Notes: generated from the letters alone by a model not told the origin. Positions 9,564 through 21,404 are shown, counted from the first letter of the stretch. The stretch: DNA of 64,000 nt from Lytechinus pictus (GCF_037042905.1 NC_087247.1:76678420-76742419), one strand, 5' to 3'. Translations and numbers: made by a program.

Positions 9564-11935
9564 CTAGATGTTAGCACTGGTGGATGAGACAAATGCTACC
9601 ACCGATGCTCTAATAATAGATTGCATTTGCTTGGTCATTGCAGGGTTGAAGCCCAGGAGGGTGACCACCGAGATCTCTCTGAGATGGTATGGAGTGTTAG
9701 TTTTGCTGTATCCTATCTCTATGGTCTGTATCATCTTCAGTCTACTGGACTCATAGAGTGAACAGTGGAGAAGGACATGCTCTATAGTTTCCCTGTCTCT
9801 GTTGCAACTGCAGTTAGGTGAAGGGTGGTTGTGAGGGAAAATTCTGTGCATATTGTCATTGAGTTTGGTATGTCCTGTGAGCATCCTCATCAGCTTCACT
9901 TCTGTGGATCTTGGAAGAGAGCTGTGTGCACTCTTCCTGGCAACTGTGGGCTGGAGTTGGTATGTCCATCTTCCTTTTGTAGATCTGTCCCATCGTCGTT
10001 GCCAGAGCTTCTCAGTGTTCTTACGCATAGTCTTGGCACTTTCCTTGTGCAGAGTAATTGCAGAAGCTAATGATGATGAGCTTGCAGCTTCCAAAGCAGC
10101 ATCCTTGGCTAGTTGGTCAGCAAGTTCATTTCCCATGATATTTGCATGCCCAGCGATCCATGTGATGGTGACAGTAGTGCCTCTACTTCTTAGAAGAGTG
10201 ATGTTTTTATTAGTGCGAGACACAACCTCTGGGAACGATGAAGAGTGGAGAGAACTGGTCATGGCCATGACAGCACTTTGACAGTCAGTGAGAATGTGCA
10301 CTACCTGATCGACTAGGGCTGGTTTCTTCAGGGTGACATGTTCCACAGCTGTTTCTATGGCGACCATTTCAGCATGAAAGCTACTCGAATTTCTAGCAAC
10401 AGGCTTGCCGATGCAGGTTGGTATGCAGTTCAGTCCTGTCCAGTAGATGACAATGCCTGCTCCGCAAGGACCTGGGTTCGACAATGCAGACCCATCTGTG
10501 AAGATGATAGTATCGGTATTGAGACTTAGAATGAAATCAGTCGCCAACTTCAGAGCCTGGTCCTTCTGCTCACTACTTCTGTCTCTACTATTTCCAAGGT
10601 TTCTCCACTCAATGCGATCCTCTTCCATTCTGCACGAGAGGATGTCAGACATATCTTCGATAGGTTGGGAGCCAGGATCGTTTACCTGTAGGCTGACATT
10701 CAGATCTTTAAGGGCCCTGGTCATCAAGCAGAGAGGGGTGCTTCTGGGTCCACGTGAGAATGCTGGATCACCCAAGAGACTTTGGACTAATACCCTGAAG
10801 TTATCTGTTTCTTCCTTACTAAGAATGTACTGGCACAAGGTTCTCGCAAGTATTTCACGTAGTCTTATGTCAAGAGGAAGAGTGTGAGACATTACTTCCA
10901 CAGCATCAGAAGAGCAGTGAACAAAGGTCCCTGTGGCCATTCGAAGCGCAAGATTTTGAACTCTTTCCAGCGCCGAGATGGACCTGACTGTACACCATAC
11001 AGGGTAGGCAAACTCCAGGTGCGGTCGAATACATGCCGAGTACAATAGAAGCATGAGTTCCATGCTGGCACCAGCAGTGTGTGATGTTAAGGCAGAGATC
11101 TTGCAAAGTGCTCTCATGGCTTTTGAAGCTGCTGTTTCAACTTGACTACTGAAACGCAGATTCTCGTCCAAGATGACACCTAGACATCTGCACTCATTTA
11201 CTTGGGTGAGGCGATGGCTGCCCATGTGTACTGCAATGTCCTTGTGACCTCTTTTACTGAAGCACATGACATTAGTCTTTGAGGTGTTGACCGAGAAACG
11301 CCAGGTATTGCACCACTTTTCTAGCTGTTGCAACTTGACTTCCAGATTCGCAACCGCAGTATGCAGGCAGTTGCTTGTCTCCCATAGGGTGATATCATCA
11401 GCATACTTGATGTGATTGCCTAGATGTGGAGAAACATCATTGATTGCAATGATGAAAAGGATCGGAGCAATGACCGAACCCTGAGGAACTCCTACACTTG
11501 TCTCTTGCCAATCTGTTCTGACAGTGTTAACAAGGCATCTGCAGTATCTGTCTCTGAAAAAACTGGAGATAGACAACAACAGTCTCCCAGAGATACCGGC
11601 TTTGGCCAGTTTATAGAGGACTGCTTCTCTCCATACGTTGTCGAAGGCACCTTCAAGGTCGATCAGAACAGCAGCAGTGTCGTGGTTGTGTTTGAAACCA
11701 CTCAGTAAAGGGAGAGTCATACTGAGCAAAGCTTGAGTGATGTCGCGTCCCTGTAGGTATGCAAACTGTTCAGGTTCAAAGAAGGCCTGTTCATGTAGGG
11801 CTGCCAACAGTCTTCTGGTAATGACCCTTTCATATAGTTTGCCAACAACAGAGGTAAGTCCTAGTGGGCGATAGGATTTCTCAGTATGGTACGACTCTTT
11901 GCCTGGTTTTGGTATGAATATTTGTTTTCTCTTTT
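9564..11935 (-). pseudogene. LINE ORF2, C-terminal part: reverse transcriptase and RNase H
   Basis: This is the second frame of ORF2, after a one-base frameshift near 11921-11938 (an A-rich run on the coding strand). In the 810-residue open frame, counted from its 5' end at 11996, the reverse transcriptase shows IPKPGK, LIDLEGAFDNVW (first catalytic Asp near 113), GVPQGSVIAPILF and the catalytic YADD at about 198-201. A connection region follows, then RNase H with the full acidic set: FTDGS (D501), HAEM (E543), LTDCQSA (D571) and GNELAD (D627), with the AGH histidine near 617. A terminal zinc knuckle reads CSCNRDRETIEHVLLHC. All catalytic residues are kept, so the frameshift is recent or a sequence error. 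The enzyme would copy its own RNA at nicked chromosomal DNA. Confidence 0.93.
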
Positions 11936-13480
11936 CCAGATCTTGGGTATCTTCCCTGTCTTCCAGCAAAGCTGAAACAGTTGAAGGAGATAGCATTTCA
12001 TTGACAATCCGGCAAACTTGATTAACTTAGGATGAATTTCGTCAGGTCCTGGGCTACTGTTTGACTTCATTAGTGACAGAGCGACAGCAATCTCAGCAGA
12101 TGTCAGGTCTGAGTTGTAATTCTTCGCTGAGGCACTTGCGTCAGTAACCAAGGCAGTAGATTCATGTTCTATTGTATTCTGAACAGAATTATTAATCTCA
12201 TTGAACCATATATCATCAAATCTGCCTGGGGTGATGGTTTTCATGATATGAACTTTCTTCAGTCGCTCAGCTATATCTACATCATTGAAATCGTAGTCGT
12301 CATCGTCTCTTTCAAGGGGCTGGACAGGAGCAGAGGTACCTCCATTCAGTAATTTGTTGATAGTTCTCCATGGGTCCTCACAATTCTCTTTTAGTTGCTC
12401 GCATTTCTCAAGCTGCCACTCTTGAAAGGCCTTCTTGTACTCCACCATGAACTTTGATACATTTCCTTGATGGATAGTAAAGTTGTTAGGTGTTCTCCTC
12501 CTCTTGTACGTCTTCTTAGAGAGCTTGCAAAGCTTGAGGAGCTCAGACATTTTAGAATTCCAGAAAGGCTTGCTATGTCTACATATCCTTTTTCGAGGGA
12601 TCTTCTCAGCTGCCAGGGTTTGTATGGTATCTGTGAAATCTTTGCAAGCTTGGTCAGGTTCTGTCATCTCTGTCAGTGATCTTCCCAGATCCTCAAGTTT
12701 ATTTGACACTGCATCTTCCCATGCGGTCCAGTCAACATCAGCCAGGGATAGATGACTTCTGACTTGAAGGGAATCTCCCATGGTCTTCAAGGTAATCAAG
12801 ATGGGATAATGGTCAGACCAAATCGCATTTTTCTTATCGACTTGCCAGGTTATGAGATTCGGGTTGCATCTGGCTGAGAGGGCGAGGTCTATAGCACTCA
12901 GATTGCCACTGAAGTCCCGAGTTGGAGTCCCGTCGTTGTGCAGATGAAGACCATATTTCAGCATGATGTCTTCCATTTTTGAGCCACGAGACCATGCTCT
13001 ATCATACCTGACCCTATGATCTATGTGCCAAGTTTCCCATGTGTAGCTCCTAGCATTGAAGTCGCCTGTTAGGAGAATAGGTCCAGAGGTTTTGTTAAAG
13101 ACCTTCTCCAGATTGGTGTCAAGCTTTTTTAAATAAGTAGGATTGCTGTCTGGTCGAATGTATATGGAGCCAATAGTATACATGGTGTTGCCAATTTCCG
13201 CCTGGACCCAGATACCTTCAAAATTGTCAACTTCTAGATCCTTCCTTCTGACTATCTTGACTCCAGGCCTAGGGAGGCATGCTACTCCACCATAGTTATC
13301 TTGACTGCTGTTCCTACACATATTATCGCATTTCCAGTTCTTAAATTTTATCACATCTTGTGTGTTCCACGTTTCAGAAAGGAGAGCAATGCTAATGTTT
13401 CGTTTGTCAACATACGTTTTGAGGTAAGGTTGTGAGGTGTTCAAGCTACGAATGTTGGCTTGCAAGACATTGAACTGCAT
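11925..13480 (-). pseudogene. LINE ORF2, N-terminal part: APE endonuclease and start of reverse transcriptase
   Basis: The natural start is the ATG at 13480-13478 (MQFNVLQANIRSL), 35 bp inside the end of ORF1. A longer open frame to 13669 is only ORF1 read in another frame. The apurinic-endonuclease fold shows the expected motifs in order: QANIRSL, LLSETWN (catalytic Glu), TGDFNARSYTWE, LSAIDLALS and WSDHYPI (catalytic Asp-His). The reverse transcriptase begins with SSPGPDEIHPKLIK and CWKTGKIPKIWKR. After that the frame is lost and the reading runs out at 11861. The endonuclease would nick the target DNA to prime reverse transcription. Confidence 0.93.
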
Positions 13481-14837
13481 GTTGATTTGTCCGTAACTCT
13501 CTTTCAATTCTACTGTGCAGAATACGTTTGTACACAGGGCAACGTACACTGTCAGATGGATGGCCTTCAACATTGCAGTTGATGCAAAAACTGCGGGTGC
13601 ATCGTGTTGTTTGATCATGAGCTCTCCCGCAGTCCACGCAACTTTGTTCCCTTTTGCAGAATCTAGCAAGGTGACCGAAGAGCTGGCAGTTGTAGCAACG
13701 AATTATTCTGTACTTTCTCAGAGGCTCACAGCGATAGAGTTCCTGTTCAATTTCCAAACCTTCCTGCAGTAAAGTATCAACTGCAGAACAAGATGAAAGG
13801 AAGATCTTAATGATTGGCATACGACGTTGAGAGCGATGATTACGAAGGGCGTAGACTGAAGGCTTCTCACCAGTCTTCTTTTCTATCGCTGCTTCAATTT
13901 TGTCTAAGCAGGTATAAGGTTTCACACCTCTGCATACCACAGCATGTCGACCTTGAGTGCCAGGAGGGTGAGGGAAGATGTTGCCTTTACCAAAGGAATC
14001 AGAAGGCCAAGGCTTGAGAGCTTCCTGATAGTCAATCTTTGATTTACAATGAAGAGCTATTCCACCGGCTGGCAGAGAATAGGCAAAAGTAATGTTCAGA
14101 TTTGGCTTAACTCTATGAATTTCTTTGCTAATTCTGCGACTATCATTAAAAGGTGAGGGAGCAGAAAGTCCATCTAATATCACAATATAGCTTGAAGAGG
14201 TTGGTTTTTGTTCTGCTTCACCTTGCGAGAGATATTCTGAAAGATTTGGAGGGTCTTCCGGTACTCCTTGGGTCTCTGCCTTGGTCTGAGAAACAGGTTG
14301 GGGGTTGTTGAGAGATTCCGCTGTCTCGTCCTCCTTTATTCCACAACTGGTATTTATCAGCTTATTGGTCAGAGTTCTCAAAACCTTGTGTATTTCAACG
14401 TTTTTGATACTCTTGATTACACAGATAGAGCATCTATACTTGCGTCCACGTCTGGTAACAGTTTTCCATTCACTCTCATCAAGCTCTGTGCATTTGGAGT
14501 GCCACCACTGATGGCAGAACGAGCATTCAATCCAATATGTTAAACAGCTAGAACTGTCCAGGTCTTTATTACAAGGGCATTTGCTTTTCACGTCAGTTGA
14601 AGACAAAATTTCCACATCTACAGAATTCCTGGCTGGGCAAACATTTTCCTCATCCTTCTGTTTTCCTTTTGTTTGTTTCTTCCTTTTTCTGGGTGAGGTT
14701 AGTTTTACGGGTGACACATTACTGTCGCTACCATTATCATGTATGCCACACTGTTTAGACTTGCTTCGGGTAGGATATCGATGAGAGATTTTCTTTTTAA
14801 TGACTTGCTTATCACTGCTTGATGATTTATCTTCCAT
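13446..14837 (-). CDS. LINE ORF1, PHD-finger and CCHC nucleic-acid-binding protein
   Basis: I chose the ATG at 14837 (MEDKSSSSDK). An open frame runs back to 14855 but starts at TTG. The protein is 463 residues. A basic N-terminus (SHRYPTRSKSK, SPRKRKKQTKGK) is followed by a PHD-like C4HC3 finger at about 87-139 (CPCNKD, WIECSFCHQWWHSKC, CSIC). After a charged linker comes a domain at about 220-380, then retroviral-type knuckles near the end (CYNCQLFGHLARFC, CVDC..., CINCNVEGHPSDSVRC). The architecture is that of jockey/I-type ORF1 proteins, which coat the LINE RNA. The frame is intact. Confidence 0.9.
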   Translation of the reverse strand: MEDKSSSSDKQVIKKKISHRYPTRSKSKQCGIHDNGSDSNVSPVKLTSPRKRKKQTKGKQKDEENVCPARNSVDVEILSSTDVKSKCPCNKDLDSSSCLTYWIECSFCHQWWHSKCTELDESEWKTVTRRGRKYRCSICVIKSIKNVEIHKVLRTLTNKLINTSCGIKEDETAESLNNPQPVSQTKAETQGVPEDPPNLSEYLSQGEAEQKPTSSSYIVILDGLSAPSPFNDSRRISKEIHRVKPNLNITFAYSLPAGGIALHCKSKIDYQEALKPWPSDSFGKGNIFPHPPGTQGRHAVVCRGVKPYTCLDKIEAAIEKKTGEKPSVYALRNHRSQRRMPIIKIFLSSCSAVDTLLQEGLEIEQELYRCEPLRKYRIIRCYNCQLFGHLARFCKREQSCVDCGRAHDQTTRCTRSFCINCNVEGHPSDSVRCPVYKRILHSRIERELRTNQHAVQCLASQHS

Positions 14838-14870
14838 CCCACATGTAGTCAGCAAAAAAGAAAAGGTTGG

Positions 14871-15620
14871 CCTACATATCTTGACCTTTATGTGGAATAA
14901 TTTTTAGGACAAATTCTGCCATAGCTTAAACTTTCTACAGCAATTAGAAACAGGGACACATGTCTAACTTTGGCATAGAATAAAAACAGATGAAGGTAGA
15001 TATGAAGTGCCTTTCTGTATTAGTCCGAGTAGGAAAAAAGAATAATTAAAAAAAAATGTCAGAATAAAAGAAAAGGGGGAATGCTTAAATAAAAGCAGGA
15101 CAATCCAGGTATAATTTGCAGAAAATTCCAGTTTATATGAAGCTGCTGAATAAATGATGAACAGAAAAGGAAACTCCAAGATGACAGAAGCATAGCTTTC
15201 CCGCCATATATGCAAATTAGCTGACATGTGATATCTGCACTGTAGTGTAGCTATAGCCTATATAGTCAGGTTGTATCTCCCGAACACAAAAACCCATATG
15301 TGGGACTGGCTTCAGTAAGGATTCACTTGTCCACTTGAAAAGCAGAAACAGAGCTATAAAACCGACACCTTTCTAATCATTAAGGAAGGTTATTCTTCCA
15401 AATCCTAGATCTCCTGCATATATGACACTATTTTGGGTATCAAAAAGCACATAAGTGAAAACTTAAGGCTAAAAATTCTATCAAGTTTGTCCCATTCCAG
15501 CACACAACATCTAGCCACATCTAGCCATCCTATTTCTAACCTTGGCTCAACGCTCATAATCTGGCCTGTGGAGGTAAAATTGAGACAGCGGGGATTACCT
15601 GGCCTAGCGGGATTGATCAG
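14871..15620. other. Non-coding flank of the LINE
   Basis: No gene is visible. The first part may be LINE 5' untranslated sequence, but I see no clear border or target duplication. Confidence 0.35.
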
Positions 15621-15780
15621 GCGGGTGTTTCATAAAGCTGTTCGTAAATAAAGAGCGACTGGTGATCCTGTCTTGCGGTAAATGGGACACACCATTGGCG
15701 AAGATCTAGCGCGCGAGAAAGGATCACCAGTCGTCCTTAAAGTCGCTCTTAACTTACGAGCAGCTTTATGAAACGGCCCC
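15621..15780. mobile_element. Small palindromic MITE
   Basis: The left end GTTTCATAAAGCTGTTCGTAA is mirrored at the right end by TTACGAGCAGCTTTATGAAAC. Inside, GAGCGACTGGTGATCCT pairs with AGGATCACCAGTCG. Total length is about 155 bp. It is a non-autonomous inverted-repeat element. Confidence 0.85.
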
Positions 15781-16272
15781 CTGGGCTTGGAAATGATTTT
15801 GGGATTTACAAACGCAAAATGGGGTATAGAACCGCAGTTTGCAATCTGAACTGCGGTCTTTCTCCAAACGGGGGTTTGACGTAATGGATAAAATAGGTGT
15901 ATTATTTCAAGCATCGCGATTGGCCAATACGCGTCACATGACATCCAACTTGTTTCGTGCACGGTGCGCAACGAAAATTGACATTGCATGCTCAAGCAAA
16001 CCAATGCAGTAGAAGTCCCGGGAGAAGTCCAACAAAACTGTACTGTAACTTTTTAAGAATTTGTTTCTGTGTTGCTATTTTATAAAACAAATAATGCACT
16101 TGCTCTGTCGTGCGTAAAAGTAAATGCAGAGAAAGCTCGGTTTCTTCAGATGGTGCACACTGGGCACTCACCGCCAGCGGCTCGTGCACAGTGCGGCACC
16201 TATCTAAAGAAACCTCGCGTGCTCTGCATTTCCACTAACGCACTCGGCTGCATGCATTATTTGTAATTGTAT

Positions 16273-16302
16273 AGTAATTAGCATCGCGTTAGAAAAGTGT
16301 AT
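16273..16302 (+). repeat. Outer inverted-repeat motif, left
   Basis: TAATTAGCATCGCGTTAGA followed by AAAGTGTATA is repeated in reverse at 19023-19054 (TATACACTTTTCTAACGCG, then ACGCTAATTA). It marks the likely outer ends of the nested palindrome complex between them. Confidence 0.65.
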
Positions 16303-16480
16303 ATTATACAAATAGCGAATAGGCATGAGTGCGATGGTGCGAGATTTCGCATGAGGTGAAAGAAAGATGCTCTATTCAACGAGGCGTTAGCCGAGTTGAA
16401 TAGAGTGTTTCTTTCTTTCACCGAATGCGAAATCTCGCACCATTGCACGAATAAGAATATTCGCTATTTGTGTTGTACAA
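16303..16480. repeat. Strong hairpin of about 175 bp
   Basis: The left arm (ACAAATAGCGAAT, GCGATGGTGCGAGATTTCGC, GGTGAAAGAAAGATGCTCT) is mirrored by the right arm (AGAGTGTTTCTTTCTTTCACC, GCGAAATCTCGCACCATTGC, ATTCGCTATTTGT). A 14-base loop near 16381-16394 is itself part palindromic. It looks like a MITE. Confidence 0.85.
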
Positions 16481-16597
16481 CGCCTCGGAAGTTAGCGAAA
16501 ATATGTAAAAACAAAGAGTTTTTCCTGCAGTAATCTATGAAAAGGGAGCAAAAATATGGAAAGCGAAAAGCAAAATCCCACAAGTGAACACCTCGGT

Positions 16598-16815
16598 CAG
16601 CATTGCGCATTTAGCCAGCAGGCTATACGCGTATTGCACCTGCATTTTTACTGAGCGCAATGAATTGAATCGTATTGTGACGTCACCTCCTAAGCCGTGC
16701 AACGGTACATTTTGGACGGTACATTTTGGATGGTACGTCTTTTGTGCAACGGTACGAATGTTTGACATTCAGCCTCCCATTTGCTCGCGTACAACAAGCT
16801 AAGTAGGCGTTGTAC
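16598..16815 (+). repeat. Dispersed repeat shared with 38.2-38.8 kb
   Basis: GCGCATTTAGCCAG, CGCGTATTGCACC, GAGCGCAATGAAT, GGTACATTTTGGAC and GCGTACAACAAGCTAAGTAGG recur in the same order at 38600-38770, with a partial copy at 38245-38310. Confidence 0.75.
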
Positions 16816-16821
16816 AATACA

Positions 16822-19025
16822 TATAGTTGGGTATGAGGGCAAAAGGCGTTTTTTGTCTCACCTGCATAGCAGAGTGAGACTATATAGTAGGCGCCGCTTT
16901 TCCGACGGCGGCAGCGGCGTCAATACCAAATCTTAACCGAACTTCCGAAGGTTAAGTTTTTGAAATGACAGCATAACTTAGAAAGTATATGGACCTAGTT
17001 CATGAAACTTGGCCATAAGGTTGATCAAGTATTACTGAACATCGTGCCTGAGTTTCATGTCACATGACCAAGGTCACAGGTCATTTAGGGTCAATGAACT
17101 TAGACCATGTTGGGAGAATCAACATCAAAATCTTAACCTAAGGTTAAGTTTTTGAAATGTCATCATAACTTAGAAAATATATGGACCTAGTTCATGAAAC
17201 TTGGACATAAGGTTAATCAAGTATCACTGAACATCCTGCATGAGTTTCACATCACATGACCAAGGTCAAAGGTCATTTAGGGTCAATGAACTTTGGCCGA
17301 ATTGGGGGTATCTGTTGAATTACCATTATAACTTTGAAAGTTTATGGATCTGATTCATGAAACTTGGACATAATAGTAATCAAGTGTCACTAAACATCCT
17401 GTGCAAGTTTCAGGTCACATGATTAAGGTCAACGGTTATTTAGGGTAAATGAACTTTGGCCAAATTAGGGGTATTTGTTGAATTACCATCATAACTTTGA
17501 AAGTATATTGGTCTAGTTCATAAAACTTGGACATAAGAGTAATCAAGTATCACTGAACATCCTGTGCACATTTCAGGTCACATGACCTAGGTCAAAGGTC
17601 AATGAACTTTGGTCATAATGGGGGTATCTGTTGAATTACCATCACAACTTTGAAAGTTTATGGATCTGACTCGTGAAACTTGGACATAAGAGCAATCAAG
17701 TATCACTGAACATCCTGTGCGAGTTTCAGGTCACATGATTAAGATCAACGGTCATTTAGGGTAAATGAACTTTGGCCAAATTGGGGGTATTTGTTGAATT
17801 ACCATCATAACTTTGAAAGTGTATTGGTCTAGTTCATAAAACGTGGACATAAGAGTAACCAAGTATCACTGAACATCTTGTGCGAGTTACAGTAGTTTTC
17901 AAAGTCAGCACTGCTGCTATATTGAATCGCGTGATGCAGGTGAGACCGCCAGAGGCATTCCACTTGTTTACATATTAAAGCAACTTTTGTATTAATGAAA
18001 CCTCTTGGAAAAGTTAGAGGAGGCGTTGTTCTGCATGTCGCAAGCAATTACATTTGGGCACCTTAAAACATAGTCCCGCAAGAGCCTGTCGAAGGTACCC
18101 CACCCATATCCGAAGCTTGACTATTAAAATATCTTGCCTTTTGGAGCCCTCATTGTGGCAAAATGATGCTTCGGATAGGTAAAAAACAACATTTATTTTC
18201 TTGAAATCACTTAGAGACGGAAGAGTAGGCTTTTCTCTATCAGCTACATTTAAAGAAGTGAGAGCATACCAAAGCCTACCCTCTCAGGGGGCTGCCCCAA
18301 GTCACCCAGCCCCTTTTTCGTATTTTGCCCATTTCTTGGAAAATTCGACATTTTGGAGCCACATTGATGAAAAAAGTGGGTAAGCCTCAGTGGGGGCTCC
18401 AAATTTGCAGATTTTTCCATAAATTTGCAAAATACAGAAAAAGGGGATGGTGTCTTCGGCAACCCAATGACTGGGGTGGATTCGATTTTCCAGCAATTCT
18501 TTATATGTAGCAGATAGAAGAATGTCTATATACTCTTTTGTCTCCAAGTGGTTTAAAACAATAAAAGTGGCTTCACTACATTGTAGAATCACTTTTTTCA
18601 TCAATGTGGCTCCAAAATGTCGAATTTTCCAAGAAATGGGCAAAATACGAAAAAGGGGCTGGGTGACTTGGGGCAGCCCCCTGAGAGGGTAGGCTTTGGT
18701 ATGCCCTCACTTCTTTAAATGTAGCTGATAGAGAAAAGCCTACTCTTCCGTCTCTAAGTGATTTCAAGTAAATAAATGTTGTTTTTTACCTATCCAAAGC
18801 ATCATTTTGCCACATTGAGGGCTCCAAAAGGCAAGATATTTTAATAGTCAAGCTTCGGATATGGGTGGGGTACCTTCGACAGGCTCTTGCGGGACTATGT
18901 TTTAAGGTGCCCGAATGTAATTGCTTGCGACACGCAGAGCAATGCCTCCTAACTTTTCCGAGAGGTTTCATTAACATAAAAGTTGCTTTAATATGTAAAA
19001 AACGCTTTTTGCCCTCATACCCATA
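16822..19025. mobile_element. Large foldback element, left arm split by a family-A insertion
   Basis: The right arm, read backwards from 19025 to about 18590, runs GGGTATGAGGGCAAAAAGCG, TACATATTAAAGCAACTTTT, CCTTCGACAGGCTCTTGCGG and CTCTTCCGTCTCTAAGTG. The left arm has the same order, but GGGTATGAGGGCAAAAGGCG (16830) is separated from ACATATTAAAGCAAC (17969) by the family-A element. Without that insertion the two arms are about 400-450 bp, with a roughly 200 bp centre near 18385-18585. It has no coding capacity, and the mirrored open frames are spurious. Confidence 0.85.
16855..17968 (+). mobile_element. Family-A element with internal tandem repeats
   Basis: It begins with GTCTCACCTGCATAGCAGAG after a T-run and ends with GGTGAGACCGCCAGAGG and CCACTTGTTT. 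Between the ends lie about six imperfect 150-160 bp units. Each has CATAACTT.GAAAGT.TATGG, TTCATGAAACTTGGACATAA, CAAGTATCACTGAACATCCTG and CACATGACCAAGGTCAAAGG. It is inserted in the left arm of the foldback element at 16822-19025, so it is the younger of the two. Confidence 0.9.
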
Positions 19026-19054
19026 TACACTTTTCTAACGCGACGCTAATTACA

Positions 19055-19262
19055 TGCATTTATGCGTGCTAGTCACACCAACAAAGGCAAGGCAAGACCG
19101 ATTGAGTCTATTGTACTCTTTTGAAAGGCAAGCCAGCGAGCGCATTGTAGTCGGTATCAATAGTGTGACTATTGACGGAGGTTGCTTTTTGGTGTCATTT
19201 TATCGCAATATCGGGGAATACATTTGGGGATATTTTCCCTATATCTAAGCAAGTTAAGACAT
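19055..19262 (+). repeat. Right arm of the widely spaced inverted repeat
   Basis: It is the near-exact reverse complement of 8829-9065. It directly abuts the outer inverted motif at 19023-19054. Confidence 0.8.
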
Positions 19263-20830
19263 TAAAGGTAAATTGTGACATTGGTTTATTTCAAAACTTT
19301 CTTTTAGATTTCACTCTTCGCTTTTCACATTACTCATAAACAAGTTCTGAGTCCATACAATGTATTGCATTGGTCAGAAAGAACTGTTTTTATTCTCAAA
19401 AAATATATAAAGAAGAGAAATTTTGCCAAGTGAGCTTTCTTTTGATGCATTATTTAGAATTGACATAAAAAATAAAGAGCGCCATCTTGAGACCAAATGA
19501 CATCAATACCTCCTCATGAATATTCATATCCATCGCCTCTGCGCTAGTCTCACGTGCAGATCTGTATACCGGCTAGGTACAGTACAGTATCGGATTGAAC
19601 GGCGGAGTCTATTTGCGTCTTTTTCATTCATTTCCTGTAGGAGCGTGTACATTCGCGCAGTCCCTCGACGGCAAATACAAATAACTTGGAAACAACCAAG
19701 GAACTTTTTGAAATGACCATCATAATAATTGTGATGTTATGCACGTTGTTTTTCAAATCGCGGAGAATAGGTCCTACATCTGGATATCTGGGCAGAGTAC
19801 CAGGTACCGAGAGACGGCTTTCCTTCCCTTTCCTTGCTTTTCATCTTTGCTTCGTTTCTCTAGCTGTATTTTTTTTTCTTTACTTGTCCAGGGTATGAAG
19901 GGAGGGAGAATTATGGTTGCTTGTGAAAGGTCTATTCTTATTTTTTTTTTCATTTTTTTTTTCTATTTTATTATATATACATAATACATATGCATTTTTG
20001 TTTCGATTCCGATTCACTGAATTGTTATCAATTCTTCAGGTTCTGTATTTCGATTTGTTCATTATTATCACGTGTTGTAATAGAATAAGATAGTAGTACA
20101 TTTTTTCAAAGGAAAAGGAAATAATTTTGTATTGAACTAGCTTGGCCGCCATTTTTCATTATTTTGCTTTGTGCGTTATATAGGCCTATAAGATGCTCTT
20201 TCTCTTCCACTGATTATTTGTCAATATACTGCCTCAATGTATTTATCACTAAAAAATGACAAATACCGCGTGGCCTAGTGTTCCCTCCTTTTATTAAACA
20301 ATATATTCTGGGGCGGATCCAGCTTTCACTAATAATGGGGCCGGGGTCAATATTTTCATCCACATTTTTCCCGATCGATCGGCAGTGTGAGGTATTATTT
20401 CCGGACTGTGTATTGTGTCCTGAAAATTGATCTGAGCAATATGATCATTAACATGATGCACACTGACGGATAAGGTGCCCAAAAATTTGAATTAGTAAAG
20501 GCCTATTTAGTTCCCTTGTTCGTTTTACTATTTAAGCCCTTGAACAATGTTTCCGTGTTTTGTATTACATTGATCAGTTAATATTTCTTTATGTCTCATA
20601 CTATTTTAATATGAAATATACCTTGTTATTGTAGGCTACTTGTTACTATGATTTTATATACAAATAACTCTGAACTTGTGAACCTGTTTAACCATGACTG
20701 AATGAATAAATCAATAAATGAATTGGTATAGATCAGGCCTGACAACTGTATAGATGAATAGATGTTCCATCGAACAGGCAATGCGAACACAAAGCGCGGC
20801 CGCGCTAAATTGTTTTTATACATGTGTAGT
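19263..20830. other. Non-coding, partly CpG-containing stretch
   Basis: No repeat or exon could be proved. The patch at about 19535-19680 is richer in CG than its surroundings and could hold a first exon of the downstream plus-strand gene, but I see no decisive splice signal. TTTTTTTTTCATTTTTTTTT at about 19943 is low complexity. Confidence 0.3.
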
Positions 20831-20879
20831 GATATGATTGGCTCCCACCCCTCCCCAAGTCTGAATTCCCCTCACCTTA

Positions 20880-21373
20880 TTTTATTCATTCTTCCTCTTA
20901 TATTTCCCCCCCCCCCTCTGCTTTCGTTCATATTACTTTGCGCCGCCAATATCGGGGGGGGGGGGGGCCTAACGTTGGCCTCCTGGATCCACGTATACCG
21001 GTGCGTAGGTCTGTATGTTATAACAATGTAACATTGATCCCCTCCAAGTTTCTCTTTGTATTTTTCTTTTCAACTTGTTATGGTAGTATATACTGAACAA
21101 GAACAAGTATGACGTCTCCTAGGTGCCTCTCCCTCCACCCACTCCTCCTTGGTCCGCTGCATGGGCTCGGATAATAAAATTACGTACTTATCATGGTGAT
21201 AAAACTGAGGGGCGTCCTTTTCAAGCCTTTGTGCTTATGACTGTTCCCTCCCTTGCAATGATTGTTTATTGTTATTTTACCGTGAAAAATTGTCAATATA
21301 TTTTCTGTTGTATGATTTATTTTTGCATGGAAATAAAGAATCAATCAATCAATCAAATCAATCAATATATATG

Positions 21374-21404
<31 letters not shown>

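Larger units (their letters stand above)
9435..14870 (-). mobile_element. Non-LTR retrotransposon (LINE, I-group with RNase H), near full length
   Basis: On the minus strand the element carries ORF1 (zinc-finger protein), then ORF2 with APE-type endonuclease, reverse transcriptase and RNase H. After the ORF2 stop at 9564 comes a roughly 100 bp 3' untranslated region that ends in a CAA triplet run at 9438-9458. Such simple-repeat tails fit I-like LINEs. An RNase H domain together with a PHD-plus-CCHC ORF1 places it in the I group (I, Nimb or LOA-like). I cannot resolve the clade. ORF1 and ORF2 overlap by 35 bp. ORF2 carries one frameshift near 11930, so this copy is probably dead. The 5' end is not clearly visible but is right of 14837. 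Confidence 0.93.

Noticed and set aside
9568-14784. Many plus-strand frames of 60-146 codons
   Set aside because: They are antisense shadows of the LINE ORFs.
18201-18767. Mirrored open frames MKSLRDGRVGFSLSATFKEV on both strands
   Set aside because: Same sequence in the two arms of a foldback element.
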